Assembly (NCBI GenBank): GCA_943373175.1
Contig: CALSBM010000004.1
Location: forward strand, 15,449 to 79,448
Reading direction: 5' to 3'
Source: JAIXUI01 sp943373175
GTDB taxonomy: Bacteria; Bacteroidota; Bacteroidia; UBA7662; JAIXUI01
Length of the DNA: 64,000 nucleotides
Below, piece by piece: positions 44,599 through 52,698 of this stretch. Numbering within the stretch: position 1 is the first letter of the stretch; each line of letters starts with the position of its first letter. Under the pieces are notes generated by a model. That model was not told the origin of the DNA. It ran no database searches and was given only the letters and a program-made list of their open reading frames with translations. Made by a program: the position numbers and the translations under genes.

Positions 44599-45138
44599 TT
44601 ATTCAAAAATTGGCTTCTCTTTTCTTAAGAAGATGGCCAAGATTAATGAAAACACCAGACCCATAGCAAAAGACGCCAGTAATTGCTTGAAGAAGTTCAG
44701 CAATGAAGGAGCATAATTTTGGGCTTCTATATCCGCCATTGCCGTTTCCATTTGATCTTGTGGCATGCCAAACGACTCGAAAGTCTGCTCCATCTTACTA
44801 ATAGTGGCTTTTTTCATAACCTCCTGTAAATCCACATCGATTACACCGATAAGTAGGTTATAAAAAGCCAGGTTGATAATGGTTGCTAGAAGAAAAATAT
44901 TGAGACAGGAAACCATTGCTGCGCCATAGCTCATATAACCACCGGTTTGTCGTCTTCTACGGATAGTACCAATCGACATAAACGTAAGTAAAAAAGCAAA
45001 ATTGATTACGCCTGTGTACCACTCCATATTGAGTTTGAAGTCGATCAGGTAAACAATTAGTGTGAATAGAATGCCGAACAAGCCGGTATAAAGCCCGAAC
45101 TTAAAACGTTCGTCCTTGAAATTGTCGTTTATACTCAT
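44599..45138 (-). CDS. DUF4199 membrane protein (second copy)
   Basis: A 179-residue protein with four predicted membrane helices (about 13-33, 38-58, 75-95 and 145-165) and a periplasmic or cytosolic loop of about 45 residues rich in charged helices (VDLQEVMKKATISKMEQTFE). The pattern matches DUF4199, whose function is unknown. It follows a second, diverged DUF4199 gene with a 4-base ATGA overlap and precedes the GT2 gene. The two copies share layout (four helices, FISL/GIVAT-type glycine helix 3) rather than close sequence. Confidence 0.85.
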   Translation of the reverse strand: MSINDNFKDERFKFGLYTGLFGILFTLIVYLIDFKLNMEWYTGVINFAFLLTFMSIGTIRRRRQTGGYMSYGAAMVSCLNIFLLATIINLAFYNLLIGVIDVDLQEVMKKATISKMEQTFESFGMPQDQMETAMADIEAQNYAPSLLNFFKQLLASFAMGLVFSLILAIFLRKEKPIFE

Positions 45139-45662
45139 GGGGTTGTGTTTTGTTTTTTTCGAAAGAAAGCAGCCACAAATAAACTTGTTATGACTTGGCC
45201 TGCCAACTTCCTAATTACTCCATCCGAAAAAATGTTTCTAACGTCGAGTGCTTTGTTAGATGCAACAAGGCGATTGTAAACCTCTTTGCCCTGAACCCGA
45301 ATAACATCCTCTTTATTCTTATCCAGAATTTTCAGGTTTTGATCGATGTAATCCGTTATCAGAGTAGGATCGCTTTTTAAAAGGATAAACATGTATAAAG
45401 AGATGAAGAATGTGGCTACTATTCCAACTCCAAATCCGTTAATGAATGCATCCGGAAAGCTGATGTACCCCCCTAATCGCAATCTAAATGCTCTCACGCT
45501 GAGCACAATGAATACAATAGGAAGCCAATAAATTAGCCATGAATGACGCCCTGCTGGGTTATGCCCCAAAAAATAAATGATTAAAGAGGCAATGATGTAA
45601 ACTAAGGCTGAAATTGTCCCAAACCGAAAAGCGTATCTCCAAGAAAGCGACCTTATGTTCAT
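45135..45662 (-). CDS. DUF4199 membrane protein (first copy)
   Basis: A 175-residue protein with four predicted membrane helices and the DUF4199 helix 3 pattern (FPDAFINGFGVGIVATFFIS), followed by a charged loop and a final helix ending in FFRKKQ. The function of the family is unknown; the fold is a small helical bundle of the inner membrane. It overlaps both neighbours by 4 bases. Tandem DUF4199 genes before a GT2 gene suggest a joint role in lipid-linked sugar handling, which is inference from position only. Confidence 0.85.
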   Translation of the reverse strand: MNIRSLSWRYAFRFGTISALVYIIASLIIYFLGHNPAGRHSWLIYWLPIVFIVLSVRAFRLRLGGYISFPDAFINGFGVGIVATFFISLYMFILLKSDPTLITDYIDQNLKILDKNKEDVIRVQGKEVYNRLVASNKALDVRNIFSDGVIRKLAGQVITSLFVAAFFRKKQNTTP

Positions 45663-46405
45663 AGTTTAGTAGGGCTGGTGGCAAGCAATGCACCCAGAAT
45701 TCCAGCTTCTACTGGATGTTGAAGCCCTGCTAAAATTGCTGATACTAGCGTTTTATCGCCTTTAGTTGGATTTTTAAAGTAACAGGCGAGGATAGGCAGA
45801 AAAGAACCTAAGGCAGATTGTTCGGATAATTGAATGAGTCTAGGAAGAAATGCTTCAAAAGGCGCCTCTAAAACTTCCTCAAGTCCCAAGAAATCTTCAT
45901 AAATGGCTATATCTTCCTGAACATCCTCGTCATCAGTTATCAAGAATTCGTGCACAAAGTCGGCGTAAGATGGATCAACTTCATTCTCATCGCATTCTTC
46001 CAAATAAATCATGATGTTGATTAGCTCAGTGCCTCTCATTTCGTGGCGAAGCTCCAACTTTTCGAACTCGTCCGATTCAAGATAATCTTCATCCTTATCT
46101 TCTTCAGAAAGATAAGCGGCCATCAACCAATCGAAATTAAGCTCCTGAACGAATTCAGGGTCTTCCAATTGTTTAGCCAGTTCATCGGATTGCTTTAGCC
46201 TCTCATCAAAAGAGATTTCCGTTTGATTAATCAACCGCACCATTGAATCGTGCCATTGAAGTAAATCTTCTGAAAGCGGTGCAAGTAAGTGCTCTGAAAC
46301 TTCGGGGAAAGCCTCTGAAGAAGAGGTTAAAGCCTTTAGTCTGCGAGCAGCTTCGTAGCCTCGGACAAAGCCAGAGATGGATTGAGAAATGATGTTATGA
46401 CTCAT
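45659..46405 (-). CDS. Acidic helical protein of unknown function
   Basis: A 248-residue protein, very acidic in the middle (SEEDKDEDYLESDEFEKLEL and LITDDEDVQEDIAIYEDFLG), without signal peptide. It appears all-helical, and the last ~30 residues (GDKTLVSAILAGLQHPVEAG) are more hydrophobic and could form an amphipathic or buried helix. It is not a family I recognise. It overlaps both neighbours (dihydroorotase-like and DUF4199) by 4 bases, so it is part of the nine-gene unit. The acidic composition suggests a protein-interaction or metal-buffering role, unproven. Confidence 0.72.
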   Translation of the reverse strand: MSHNIISQSISGFVRGYEAARRLKALTSSSEAFPEVSEHLLAPLSEDLLQWHDSMVRLINQTEISFDERLKQSDELAKQLEDPEFVQELNFDWLMAAYLSEEDKDEDYLESDEFEKLELRHEMRGTELINIMIYLEECDENEVDPSYADFVHEFLITDDEDVQEDIAIYEDFLGLEEVLEAPFEAFLPRLIQLSEQSALGSFLPILACYFKNPTKGDKTLVSAILAGLQHPVEAGILGALLATSPTKL

Positions 46406-47670
46406 GAATGTTTAGGATTAAAGTAAAACGTACCCACTACTTTGTGGTTAAAGGTATGTTCAAGCCAAGGAGAATTTACGGAAAGTGAATGTGTATTTTT
46501 AGAAGAATAGTTCCAGGAAACATCGGATTCGATTAAGGTAAAATCTACCGGCATTCCGGGTTCTAACACGGGCATAGGAATACCAAACCATCGACGTGGA
46601 TTCAGCGAAAGCAATTCTACCCATCTTTCTTCAGTTAACTCCTGGTAGAAATGATCAAACAACGAAGGAATTGCGGTTTCCAGGCCGGTAGCACCGCTTA
46701 ATGCCAAATCGAATTCTTTTTGCTTTTCTTCTATATCTCTAGGACGATGATCGCTAACGAGGATATCAACAAGTCCGTTACGGACACATTCCCAAAGTCC
46801 TTTTTGGTGTTCTGGAGAACGCAAAACCGGGTGAAGTTTAAATCGAGAATCGAACGGTTCAAGTGCTTTCTCGTTGAATAAAAGGTTATTAATTGAAACT
46901 GTTACCGCCAGATTCAGTTGGTTTTCCTGTTTAAACTTTTCAGCCAATTCAACAGATTCTGGCATGCTCAACTTATGAAGAATCAAGCGTGTATTGGCAA
47001 AGTTTGCCAATTCAAGATCTCGTCTCACTTGGAGCGTTTCTGCCAACGCAGGTTTCATTTTCAACCCGAGTTTTACTGCAAGCAGGCTTTCGTGAGCCAT
47101 CCCTTTGCCTGCGAGAGCCTTATCCTCGGGGTGATGAAGTATTACTCCACCAAAAGCTGAGGTATATTCCATGGCTCTGAGAAGCAGGTCATTGGCTTGA
47201 ATAGAATTATCACCATCCGTGAACACCAGAACTCCTTCTTCATAAAGTTCATAGTACTCTGCAATATCTTTTCCTTCGCAGCCTACGCTCAATGCACCCA
47301 TTGGCCAGATATGAGGATTCGGGGAAGTTATGGAGTTAATAAACCGGATTACACTTTTATTATCAGCCACGGGTTGTGTGGTAGGCATGATGGCTAAATG
47401 GGTAAATCCACCGGCTCTGGCTGCCGATTGAAGGCTTTGCATGCTTTCCCGGTGTTCTAATCCGGGTTCGCCACCTTCAGAACCAATATCAACAAATCCG
47501 GGAAACAGCTTGAGATTATTTCCTTGAATTACGATTTCGTCTGCTTGCGGATTCAAGGCAACATCCATTTCGGTAAGAATTCCATTCCGAAGACGTAAAT
47601 CTACCGTCTTACCATGGAAGGATGAACCTGGAAATATTACTCGGGCTTGGTGGATAACGACTTTTTCCAT
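46402..47670 (-). CDS. Dihydroorotase-like protein lacking the metal-binding HxH
   Basis: A 422-residue amidohydrolase-fold protein clearly related to type I dihydroorotases (pyrimidine synthesis): MEKVVIHQARVI start, LFPGFVDI, AARAGGFTHLAIMPTTQPV, VFTDGDNSIQ, ILHHPED, ILHKLS and a C-terminal DHRPRD region. In the family the second strand ends PGxVDxHxHxREPG; here it reads PGFVDIGSEGGEPG, so both metal His (now Gly63 and Glu65) and the substrate Arg (Gly67) are absent. It may be a non-catalytic partner of aspartate carbamoyltransferase, as PyrC' is in Pseudomonas, or have a new role. ATG at 47670, 34 bases inside the end of the BatA-like gene. Confidence 0.88.
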   Translation of the reverse strand: MEKVVIHQARVIFPGSSFHGKTVDLRLRNGILTEMDVALNPQADEIVIQGNNLKLFPGFVDIGSEGGEPGLEHRESMQSLQSAARAGGFTHLAIMPTTQPVADNKSVIRFINSITSPNPHIWPMGALSVGCEGKDIAEYYELYEEGVLVFTDGDNSIQANDLLLRAMEYTSAFGGVILHHPEDKALAGKGMAHESLLAVKLGLKMKPALAETLQVRRDLELANFANTRLILHKLSMPESVELAEKFKQENQLNLAVTVSINNLLFNEKALEPFDSRFKLHPVLRSPEHQKGLWECVRNGLVDILVSDHRPRDIEEKQKEFDLALSGATGLETAIPSLFDHFYQELTEERWVELLSLNPRRWFGIPMPVLEPGMPVDFTLIESDVSWNYSSKNTHSLSVNSPWLEHTFNHKVVGTFYFNPKHS

Positions 47671-49694
47671 GGTTGGTATCTTATCAAAATTGATTCGGCC
47701 AAGAGTGCGAGTAATGCAATTAAACAAAGCCAAAACGCCATTTTTTGCACTTGCTGACCTGCTGATTGAGTATTTACCGCAGCAGGATTTATCACTGATT
47801 CTAACTTGAACCCTCGGGCATTGGCTTCACGCTGTAAAACTTTTGTTTCAGGAAAACTCAATTCAGACTCTTCTGATTGGCGATTCATCGCAAGAATTCC
47901 GCGAACACTATCTTGTCCTTTAATATAGAGTGGATAAAATCCTGATTCCCAAGGTCTGTCGTTTTGAAAACTGATTGCAAGCTGTTCTCCTTGGCGATAA
48001 AGCAGTGGAAGTCTTCCTTGCTTTCTGTCTCCGGCTAAAATTACTTGTTCTTGTTCCAATTTTAACTCAAGCGGAAGCTGTTGTGCCTGACCGCTGGTAG
48101 CAGTTAGTTGTTGTGATCCAGTTCCCGTTAAACATATTCTGTACAAAACCGGAACAAACAGTGGGTGGGCAGGAAAATTGCCAGCCAAAAGATCGAGTGG
48201 TGTTGACATCCAGTAAACGTGTGCGCCTTTGTTCAGACTTTGGTACAAAAGTCCACCACCACTTTCTAAAGAAAGAATCTCGCGCAATCCAGAACCTGAG
48301 TTAGAAGAAGGAAGAAGTGCTTTTTTAACTTCTGGCCAATCTGATTGATTGTTGATATTGTTAAACACTCCCGATAAAAAAGGCTCTTTCAGTGATGGCA
48401 TTCGCACACGGGCGTTTACCTCTTTCCAAGCCTGAAAGCTTCCTCCAGTAATTGGATTGATAACCGAACTCCAAGCTGTAACATCAGCCTGTAACCCGGG
48501 TATCAGCAAAAGCGATTTGCCGGGCTTGAGCCAATCGACCCAAGTTGCAGCCAATCCATTAGAAGGCTGATTTAAGCCTTCACAAAAAATTACTTGCGCC
48601 TGTTCAGCTATTTCGGGATTAAATTCTTCTGCTTTCACGTAGCGTACATCCAGAAATGGCTCTTGTTCGAAGAAAGATTGTAAATAGTTGGAAGGCTGTT
48701 GTTGGCTGATTACCAGCACTTTTATCCTCTCCCTAAGGAAAAGGGAGTAATAATACTGATCGTCGAAGGTAACAGGATGATCCCTCAAGGATAACCGAAT
48801 AGAATGCCAACCGGCTTTGGGTAGTTGAAAAACGATGGAGTCCAACTTTGTGCTGTTACCCGGGATTGTCAGATTTCGAGTTAGCCTAGATTGACCATCC
48901 AATTCCATCACCCAAGGAGCGGTAATCGTTTCTTCTTGTCCGGTATTATTAACTCGCACCACCATCGTAGCTGTCTGGCCAGGAATAAGTACTGGGGATG
49001 CCATCCAAGCTGAATCTATAAATAAATTTTTTTGTGAGGCGGCCTGAAAATGGAGTAAAGTTGTAGTAAGTGTGGTATCCGATTTAACCGTTTTCCAATC
49101 TGAAAATGAGTTCTGGAAATCACTAAGAATGTATCGGTTTCCATTGGCTTTGGTTTCATGAATCGCGTTTTTCTGGCGTTCAAGGATTTGAGCAAGTGAT
49201 CTGGTGGAAGAACCAGGTTTTACTGCTGCGAGTTCGGAAAGCAACTCTTCTTTAGTCAACAACTGTTGTTCTCCAGGCCGTAGCTCAGAAGTTATCAATT
49301 GAAATCGTTCTGCCGGACTGGACTGACGGGCAATATTTGCTGCAGTTTCCCTCATTTCATCCAAAAGGCTTCCTTCTTTGGCAAAAAGTGCAGTTGAGGG
49401 GGAGTTATCAAGGAAGATACTGGTTACGCCACTATCAGACGACTTTCCAGAATCCGCGTCTATCGCCCAACCAGCAAACATTAGCACAGCAGCCAATAAT
49501 GCCAATAAACGCATGGTTAGCACAAGCCGACGCTGAAGAGTTTCACGGTGTTTGGTTACTTCCGTTATCTGCCTTAAAAAGCGTAAATCCGGAAAATAAA
49601 CCCGCTTAGCTTTTCGCAGGCTGAAAAAGTGAACGATTAAAGGAACCGCCAGCAGCAGCAGACCCCACAATGCTTCCGATCCGGAAAAGTACAT
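47637..49694 (-). CDS. BatA-like membrane protein with von Willebrand-type domain
   Basis: A 685-residue inner-membrane protein. Residues 1-80 form the BatA N-terminal double-membrane domain (ALWGLLLLAVPLIVHFFSLR, KRVYFPDLRFLRQ, then a second helix). A von Willebrand factor A-like domain follows, with a DNSPS metal site (near residue 95), then beta-rich domains and a final membrane helix (about 655-677). Such proteins occur across Bacteroidota near MoxR/Bat or dihydroorotase genes; their exact role is unknown. ATG at 49694 is preferred to a TTG three codons upstream. It is the first gene of the minus-strand unit, divergent from the metallophosphoesterase with 57 bases between starts. Confidence 0.87.
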   Translation of the reverse strand: MYFSGSEALWGLLLLAVPLIVHFFSLRKAKRVYFPDLRFLRQITEVTKHRETLQRRLVLTMRLLALLAAVLMFAGWAIDADSGKSSDSGVTSIFLDNSPSTALFAKEGSLLDEMRETAANIARQSSPAERFQLITSELRPGEQQLLTKEELLSELAAVKPGSSTRSLAQILERQKNAIHETKANGNRYILSDFQNSFSDWKTVKSDTTLTTTLLHFQAASQKNLFIDSAWMASPVLIPGQTATMVVRVNNTGQEETITAPWVMELDGQSRLTRNLTIPGNSTKLDSIVFQLPKAGWHSIRLSLRDHPVTFDDQYYYSLFLRERIKVLVISQQQPSNYLQSFFEQEPFLDVRYVKAEEFNPEIAEQAQVIFCEGLNQPSNGLAATWVDWLKPGKSLLLIPGLQADVTAWSSVINPITGGSFQAWKEVNARVRMPSLKEPFLSGVFNNINNQSDWPEVKKALLPSSNSGSGLREILSLESGGGLLYQSLNKGAHVYWMSTPLDLLAGNFPAHPLFVPVLYRICLTGTGSQQLTATSGQAQQLPLELKLEQEQVILAGDRKQGRLPLLYRQGEQLAISFQNDRPWESGFYPLYIKGQDSVRGILAMNRQSEESELSFPETKVLQREANARGFKLESVINPAAVNTQSAGQQVQKMAFWLCLIALLALLAESILIRYQPWKKSLSTKPE

Positions 49695-49751
49695 CAAACA
49701 CAAAAGTAACCTTTGGTAGGCAAAACCATATTCTTTTTTGAATTTCGCACC

Positions 49752-50987
49752 ATGAGAAACTGGATAGGCGCTGCCGTGTTTCTGTTGGTTTTATGGTTGC
49801 TGGACTGGTACTTCCTTGAAATTGTCCGCCACTTGTTCCGAAAAGCAGATCCCAACAGAGTAAAACAAACTTATTGGCTTGTATGCGGAATCCTCTATTT
49901 GATTGTGATTCTTCCGGTTATGATTAATCGTTCGGATTTACCTGCTTGGTTCAGGAACTATGTTGCCGGGCCTGTATTCATTCTTTATTTGTTTAAGCTC
50001 TTTACTATCCCCTTTCTGTTAATAGATGATTTACGAAGGCTGGGGTACTGGGGTGGGCTTCAACTTAATGTAATCAAACCCGAGACTGCCGCGGATGGGT
50101 TAAATCGGTCTGCTTTTCTTCGACAGATAGGAATTTTTATTGCTGCAATCCCTGCATTAAGCCTTATTGGAGGGGTAATCTGGGGTGCTTACCGTTATAA
50201 AGTCAGAAAGGTTACTATACGTCATGAGGATGTTCCGTCAGCATTGGAAGGGCTTAAAATTGTTCAACTATCAGATATTCACTCCGGCAGCTTTGAAGAT
50301 GAAGATGCCGTAAATCGGGGTATTGAGATGGTTCTGGCAGAACAACCAGACATCATTCTATTCACCGGAGATTTAGTCAATAACCAATCTCAAGAGGTAT
50401 ATCCTTGGATTCCAATCCTTTCTAAGTTAAAGGCTCCGCTTGGAGTGTATTCTGTATTGGGTAACCACGATTACGGGGATTATTATCGGTGGGAAAACCA
50501 AGAAGCGAAAGAAGAAAACATGAAAATGATGCATGAAGCCCATCGAAAACTCGGTTGGAGGCTCATGCTTAATGAAAATACTTCTATTCCATACAATGGG
50601 GAGTTGTTCAATCTTGTTGGAGTAGAGAACTGGGGAATGAGAGGATTTGCCCGCTACGGGAAACTTGATGAAGCCATGAACGGGATAGAGAAAGGATTTA
50701 CGATACTGATGTCTCACGACCCTTCTCATTGGGACGGTGAAGTGCGAAAAAAATATCCTGATATACACCTCACTTTATCCGGCCATACCCACGGGATGCA
50801 GTTCGGCATTGAAGTTCCGGGATGGATAAAATGGAGTCCAGTTCAATGGATGTACAAACAATGGGCGGGATTGTATAGGGAAGGAAAGCAATTGCTTTAT
50901 GTAAACAGAGGGTTCGGGTTTATTGGCTATCCGGGTCGAGTAGGCATAATGCCCGAAATAACTGTTATGTCGTTTAAAAAGGCGTAG
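49752..50987 (+). CDS. Membrane-bound metallophosphoesterase
   Basis: A 411-residue protein with four N-terminal membrane helices (about 5-25, 37-55, 68-92 and 127-147) and a calcineurin-type phosphoesterase domain (about 165-411). The two-metal site is complete: LSDIHSG (DxH), FTGDLVN (GD), LGNHDYGDYY (GNHD) and SGHTHGMQFG (GHTHG). Related enzymes (YkuE/YaeI type) act on UDP-diacylglucosamine or other phosphodiesters at the membrane. The ATG at 49752 is preferred to a TTG at 49713. The gene stands alone between divergent and convergent neighbours. Confidence 0.92.
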   Translation: MRNWIGAAVFLLVLWLLDWYFLEIVRHLFRKADPNRVKQTYWLVCGILYLIVILPVMINRSDLPAWFRNYVAGPVFILYLFKLFTIPFLLIDDLRRLGYWGGLQLNVIKPETAADGLNRSAFLRQIGIFIAAIPALSLIGGVIWGAYRYKVRKVTIRHEDVPSALEGLKIVQLSDIHSGSFEDEDAVNRGIEMVLAEQPDIILFTGDLVNNQSQEVYPWIPILSKLKAPLGVYSVLGNHDYGDYYRWENQEAKEENMKMMHEAHRKLGWRLMLNENTSIPYNGELFNLVGVENWGMRGFARYGKLDEAMNGIEKGFTILMSHDPSHWDGEVRKKYPDIHLTLSGHTHGMQFGIEVPGWIKWSPVQWMYKQWAGLYREGKQLLYVNRGFGFIGYPGRVGIMPEITVMSFKKA

Positions 50988-50995
50988 TTCAGGCT

Positions 50996-51268
50996 TTAAG
51001 CTCCAACACGCTCGATTTTCCAGGCCTTCACCTCGGTGTACCATCGATCATTGTATAACCTACTCTCTAGGTTAATCGAAATTTTTACCAATTCCGAAGG
51101 CTGATGCATGGCTAATGTTTCCATTCGTTCACCCCAAAAGGAAACAGCAACTATCCTTGGTATTCGCTCCAAGGTTTCTACTAATGCAATTTGCTTTTGC
51201 CAACTGCCCTTTTCATTCTCACCCGATACAGGTGGTAAGATTTCCTTGATTCTAACCGTAAAATCCAT
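50996..51268 (-). CDS. DUF3127-family protein
   Basis: A 90-residue cytosolic protein matching the DUF3127 pattern: VRIKEILPPVSGENEKGSWQ then KQIALVET, an aromatic SFWGERME segment, VKISINLESRLYNDRWYTEV and AWKIE. The family looks like an OB-fold (the ESREY/ANGRW-type loop) and occurs widely in Bacteroidota and in phages; binding of single-stranded DNA has been proposed but I regard it as unproven. ATG at 51268 is chosen; a start four codons upstream adds no conserved residues. Confidence 0.85.
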   Translation of the reverse strand: MDFTVRIKEILPPVSGENEKGSWQKQIALVETLERIPRIVAVSFWGERMETLAMHQPSELVKISINLESRLYNDRWYTEVKAWKIERVGA

Positions 51269-51325
51269 AAAATTTTTCAAATATAAAGTGCGTCATAATA
51301 AAGAGGATATTAGATAAATGAATTA

Positions 51326-52042
51326 TTAATATAATTCGAGGAAATTATTAATTCCAGGTTGCCTGGAAAGAATAAAACCCTCCGCGTAAGGCACCTGAAG
51401 GATACGCCCGAAATCCTTGTCTCTGGAAAGTTTATGTTCAAGAAAGTCTTTGGTCGAGATTGGAGTATCCGGTTCATTGCTTCCCGGTTGATAGAACTGG
51501 CTGGAGAATGCGAGTATGGCCTCCATCTTTTTCTTTTGATAATCGGTAATGTCAACAACAATATCAGGGCGTAGATAGCGATCCTGTACATAATGCAATA
51601 CCTGTTTAGGTCTCCAAGGTAATTGCTCTTTTCCCTGATAAAGCGTCACAATTTTGTTTAAACCTGAATAGAAACAAGCCTCTGTGACCAACTGATACGC
51701 CCTGCCGTGGTCGGGATGCCGGTCAGAAGGGGCATTGGTCAGAACAACGTCTGGTTGAAAAAAACGTAAAGCTTCAACGACTTTAAGCCTATTCACCCTG
51801 TTATTTTCAAAAAAGGCGTCTTCCAAGCCCAAATTCCATCGGGCAGAGAGTCCTAAAATGGTGCTCGCGGCTTCTGCCTCTTTACGCCTAAGTTCTGCGC
51901 TACCTCTTGTGCCCAATTCTCCCTCGGTTAAATCTACTATTCCTATAGTATAACCTTGATCCTTATGTCGGAGTAAGGTTCCAGAGCAAGATAATTCAAC
52001 GTCATCCGGATGAGCGCCAAATGCTAAGACATTAATTTTCAT
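51326..52042 (-). CDS. bshB1: Bacillithiol biosynthesis deacetylase BshB1
   Basis: Removes the acetyl group from GlcNAc-malate in the synthesis of bacillithiol, the low-molecular-weight thiol of many Bacteroidota and Firmicutes. It is a zinc-dependent LmbE-like deacetylase of 238 residues with AHPDDVELSCSG (residues 10-21, zinc His11 and Asp14), TEGELGTRGSAELRRKEA (BshB1 signature), NAPSDRHPDHGRAYQLV (zinc and catalytic His) and PDIVVDITDY. It starts directly (0-base gap) after the DUF4294 gene. Other bacillithiol genes are not in the window. Confidence 0.95.
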   Translation of the reverse strand: MKINVLAFGAHPDDVELSCSGTLLRHKDQGYTIGIVDLTEGELGTRGSAELRRKEAEAASTILGLSARWNLGLEDAFFENNRVNRLKVVEALRFFQPDVVLTNAPSDRHPDHGRAYQLVTEACFYSGLNKIVTLYQGKEQLPWRPKQVLHYVQDRYLRPDIVVDITDYQKKKMEAILAFSSQFYQPGSNEPDTPISTKDFLEHKLSRDKDFGRILQVPYAEGFILSRQPGINNFLELY

Positions 52043-52645
52043 TTAGTATTTACCTGATTCGATTATTTTAATGATTTCCTCGATTTGTGCATCATCCCTT
52101 TCAGGGTCATATTCTGATTTTAGATCTGCACCAAAAAGGGAAGCGAAACTTTGCCACAAAAATGCTTGAAAACTTCCTCTGAACCGCTTTACTAATTCAT
52201 ACGAGGTTTCAGTAGTCTCCCTGTCAATCAACTTGATTAGGATTTTACCCTGTGTATAAGTTAACTTTTTTAGAACGGGAGTAAACTCTTTTCTAAGATG
52301 CTGCTCATACATTTTAGTATAATGTGCTTTCACCTCAGGGTCTTGAATCTTTTTCAGCTCCGCTTCTACAAAGGCTAATCGTTTATTTGCCTCTTTAGCG
52401 ATCGGATAAACCTTCAAAACATGGTAAAAAAGCCGGGTATATTGTCTTTTTTGCTGAACTTGATTCCAGTTGCCCTTTTCTATCACCCAGATGGGTTGCA
52501 TATAAACAATGGGGATAGTGTCTCCATTTTCGATTCTTGCAGGCAGCAACTGACCTTCCGGCTCCTGAGCCAAGGCAACAATGGACCAACATGTGAAGGC
52601 TGTTGGTAAAAGCATGAGCTTAACGACTGAATAAAAAAAACTCAT
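52043..52645 (-). CDS. Exported DUF4294-type protein
   Basis: A 200-residue protein with a signal peptide (about 1-26, ending VALAQ) and the DUF4294 pattern: GDTIPIVYMQPIWV, then KRQYTRLFYHVLKVYPIAKE, a helical YTKMYEQHLRKEF region and LTYTQGKILIKLIDRET. Function is unknown; the Lys/Glu-rich body is largely helical. It lies head-to-tail with bshB1, an order seen in other Bacteroidota, and diverges from purB with 53 bases between starts. Confidence 0.86.
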   Translation of the reverse strand: MSFFYSVVKLMLLPTAFTCWSIVALAQEPEGQLLPARIENGDTIPIVYMQPIWVIEKGNWNQVQQKRQYTRLFYHVLKVYPIAKEANKRLAFVEAELKKIQDPEVKAHYTKMYEQHLRKEFTPVLKKLTYTQGKILIKLIDRETTETSYELVKRFRGSFQAFLWQSFASLFGADLKSEYDPERDDAQIEEIIKIIESGKY

Positions 52646-52683
52646 AATCCTTCGACGGGGTAAAGATAACCCGCATCATTAAC

Positions 52684-52691
52684 TATTTTTG
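52684..52691 (+). promoter_or_regulatory. Bacteroidota -7 box for purB
   Basis: TATTTTTG is an exact match to TAnnTTTG. It ends 7 bases before the purB ATG at 52699, so transcription would start at or within a base or two of the start codon and the mRNA would be almost leaderless. No good -33 TTTG lies at the expected distance. Confidence 0.6.
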
Positions 52692-52698
52692 AGCACTA

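Noticed and set aside
49713..49739. TATTCTTTTTTG before the metallophosphoesterase as a -7 box
   Set aside because: The spacing between TA and TTTG is too long for TAnnTTTG; not reported as a promoter.
50427..50768. Minus-strand 113-residue frame opposite the metallophosphoesterase
   Set aside because: Antisense to the catalytic domain and without any recognisable feature.
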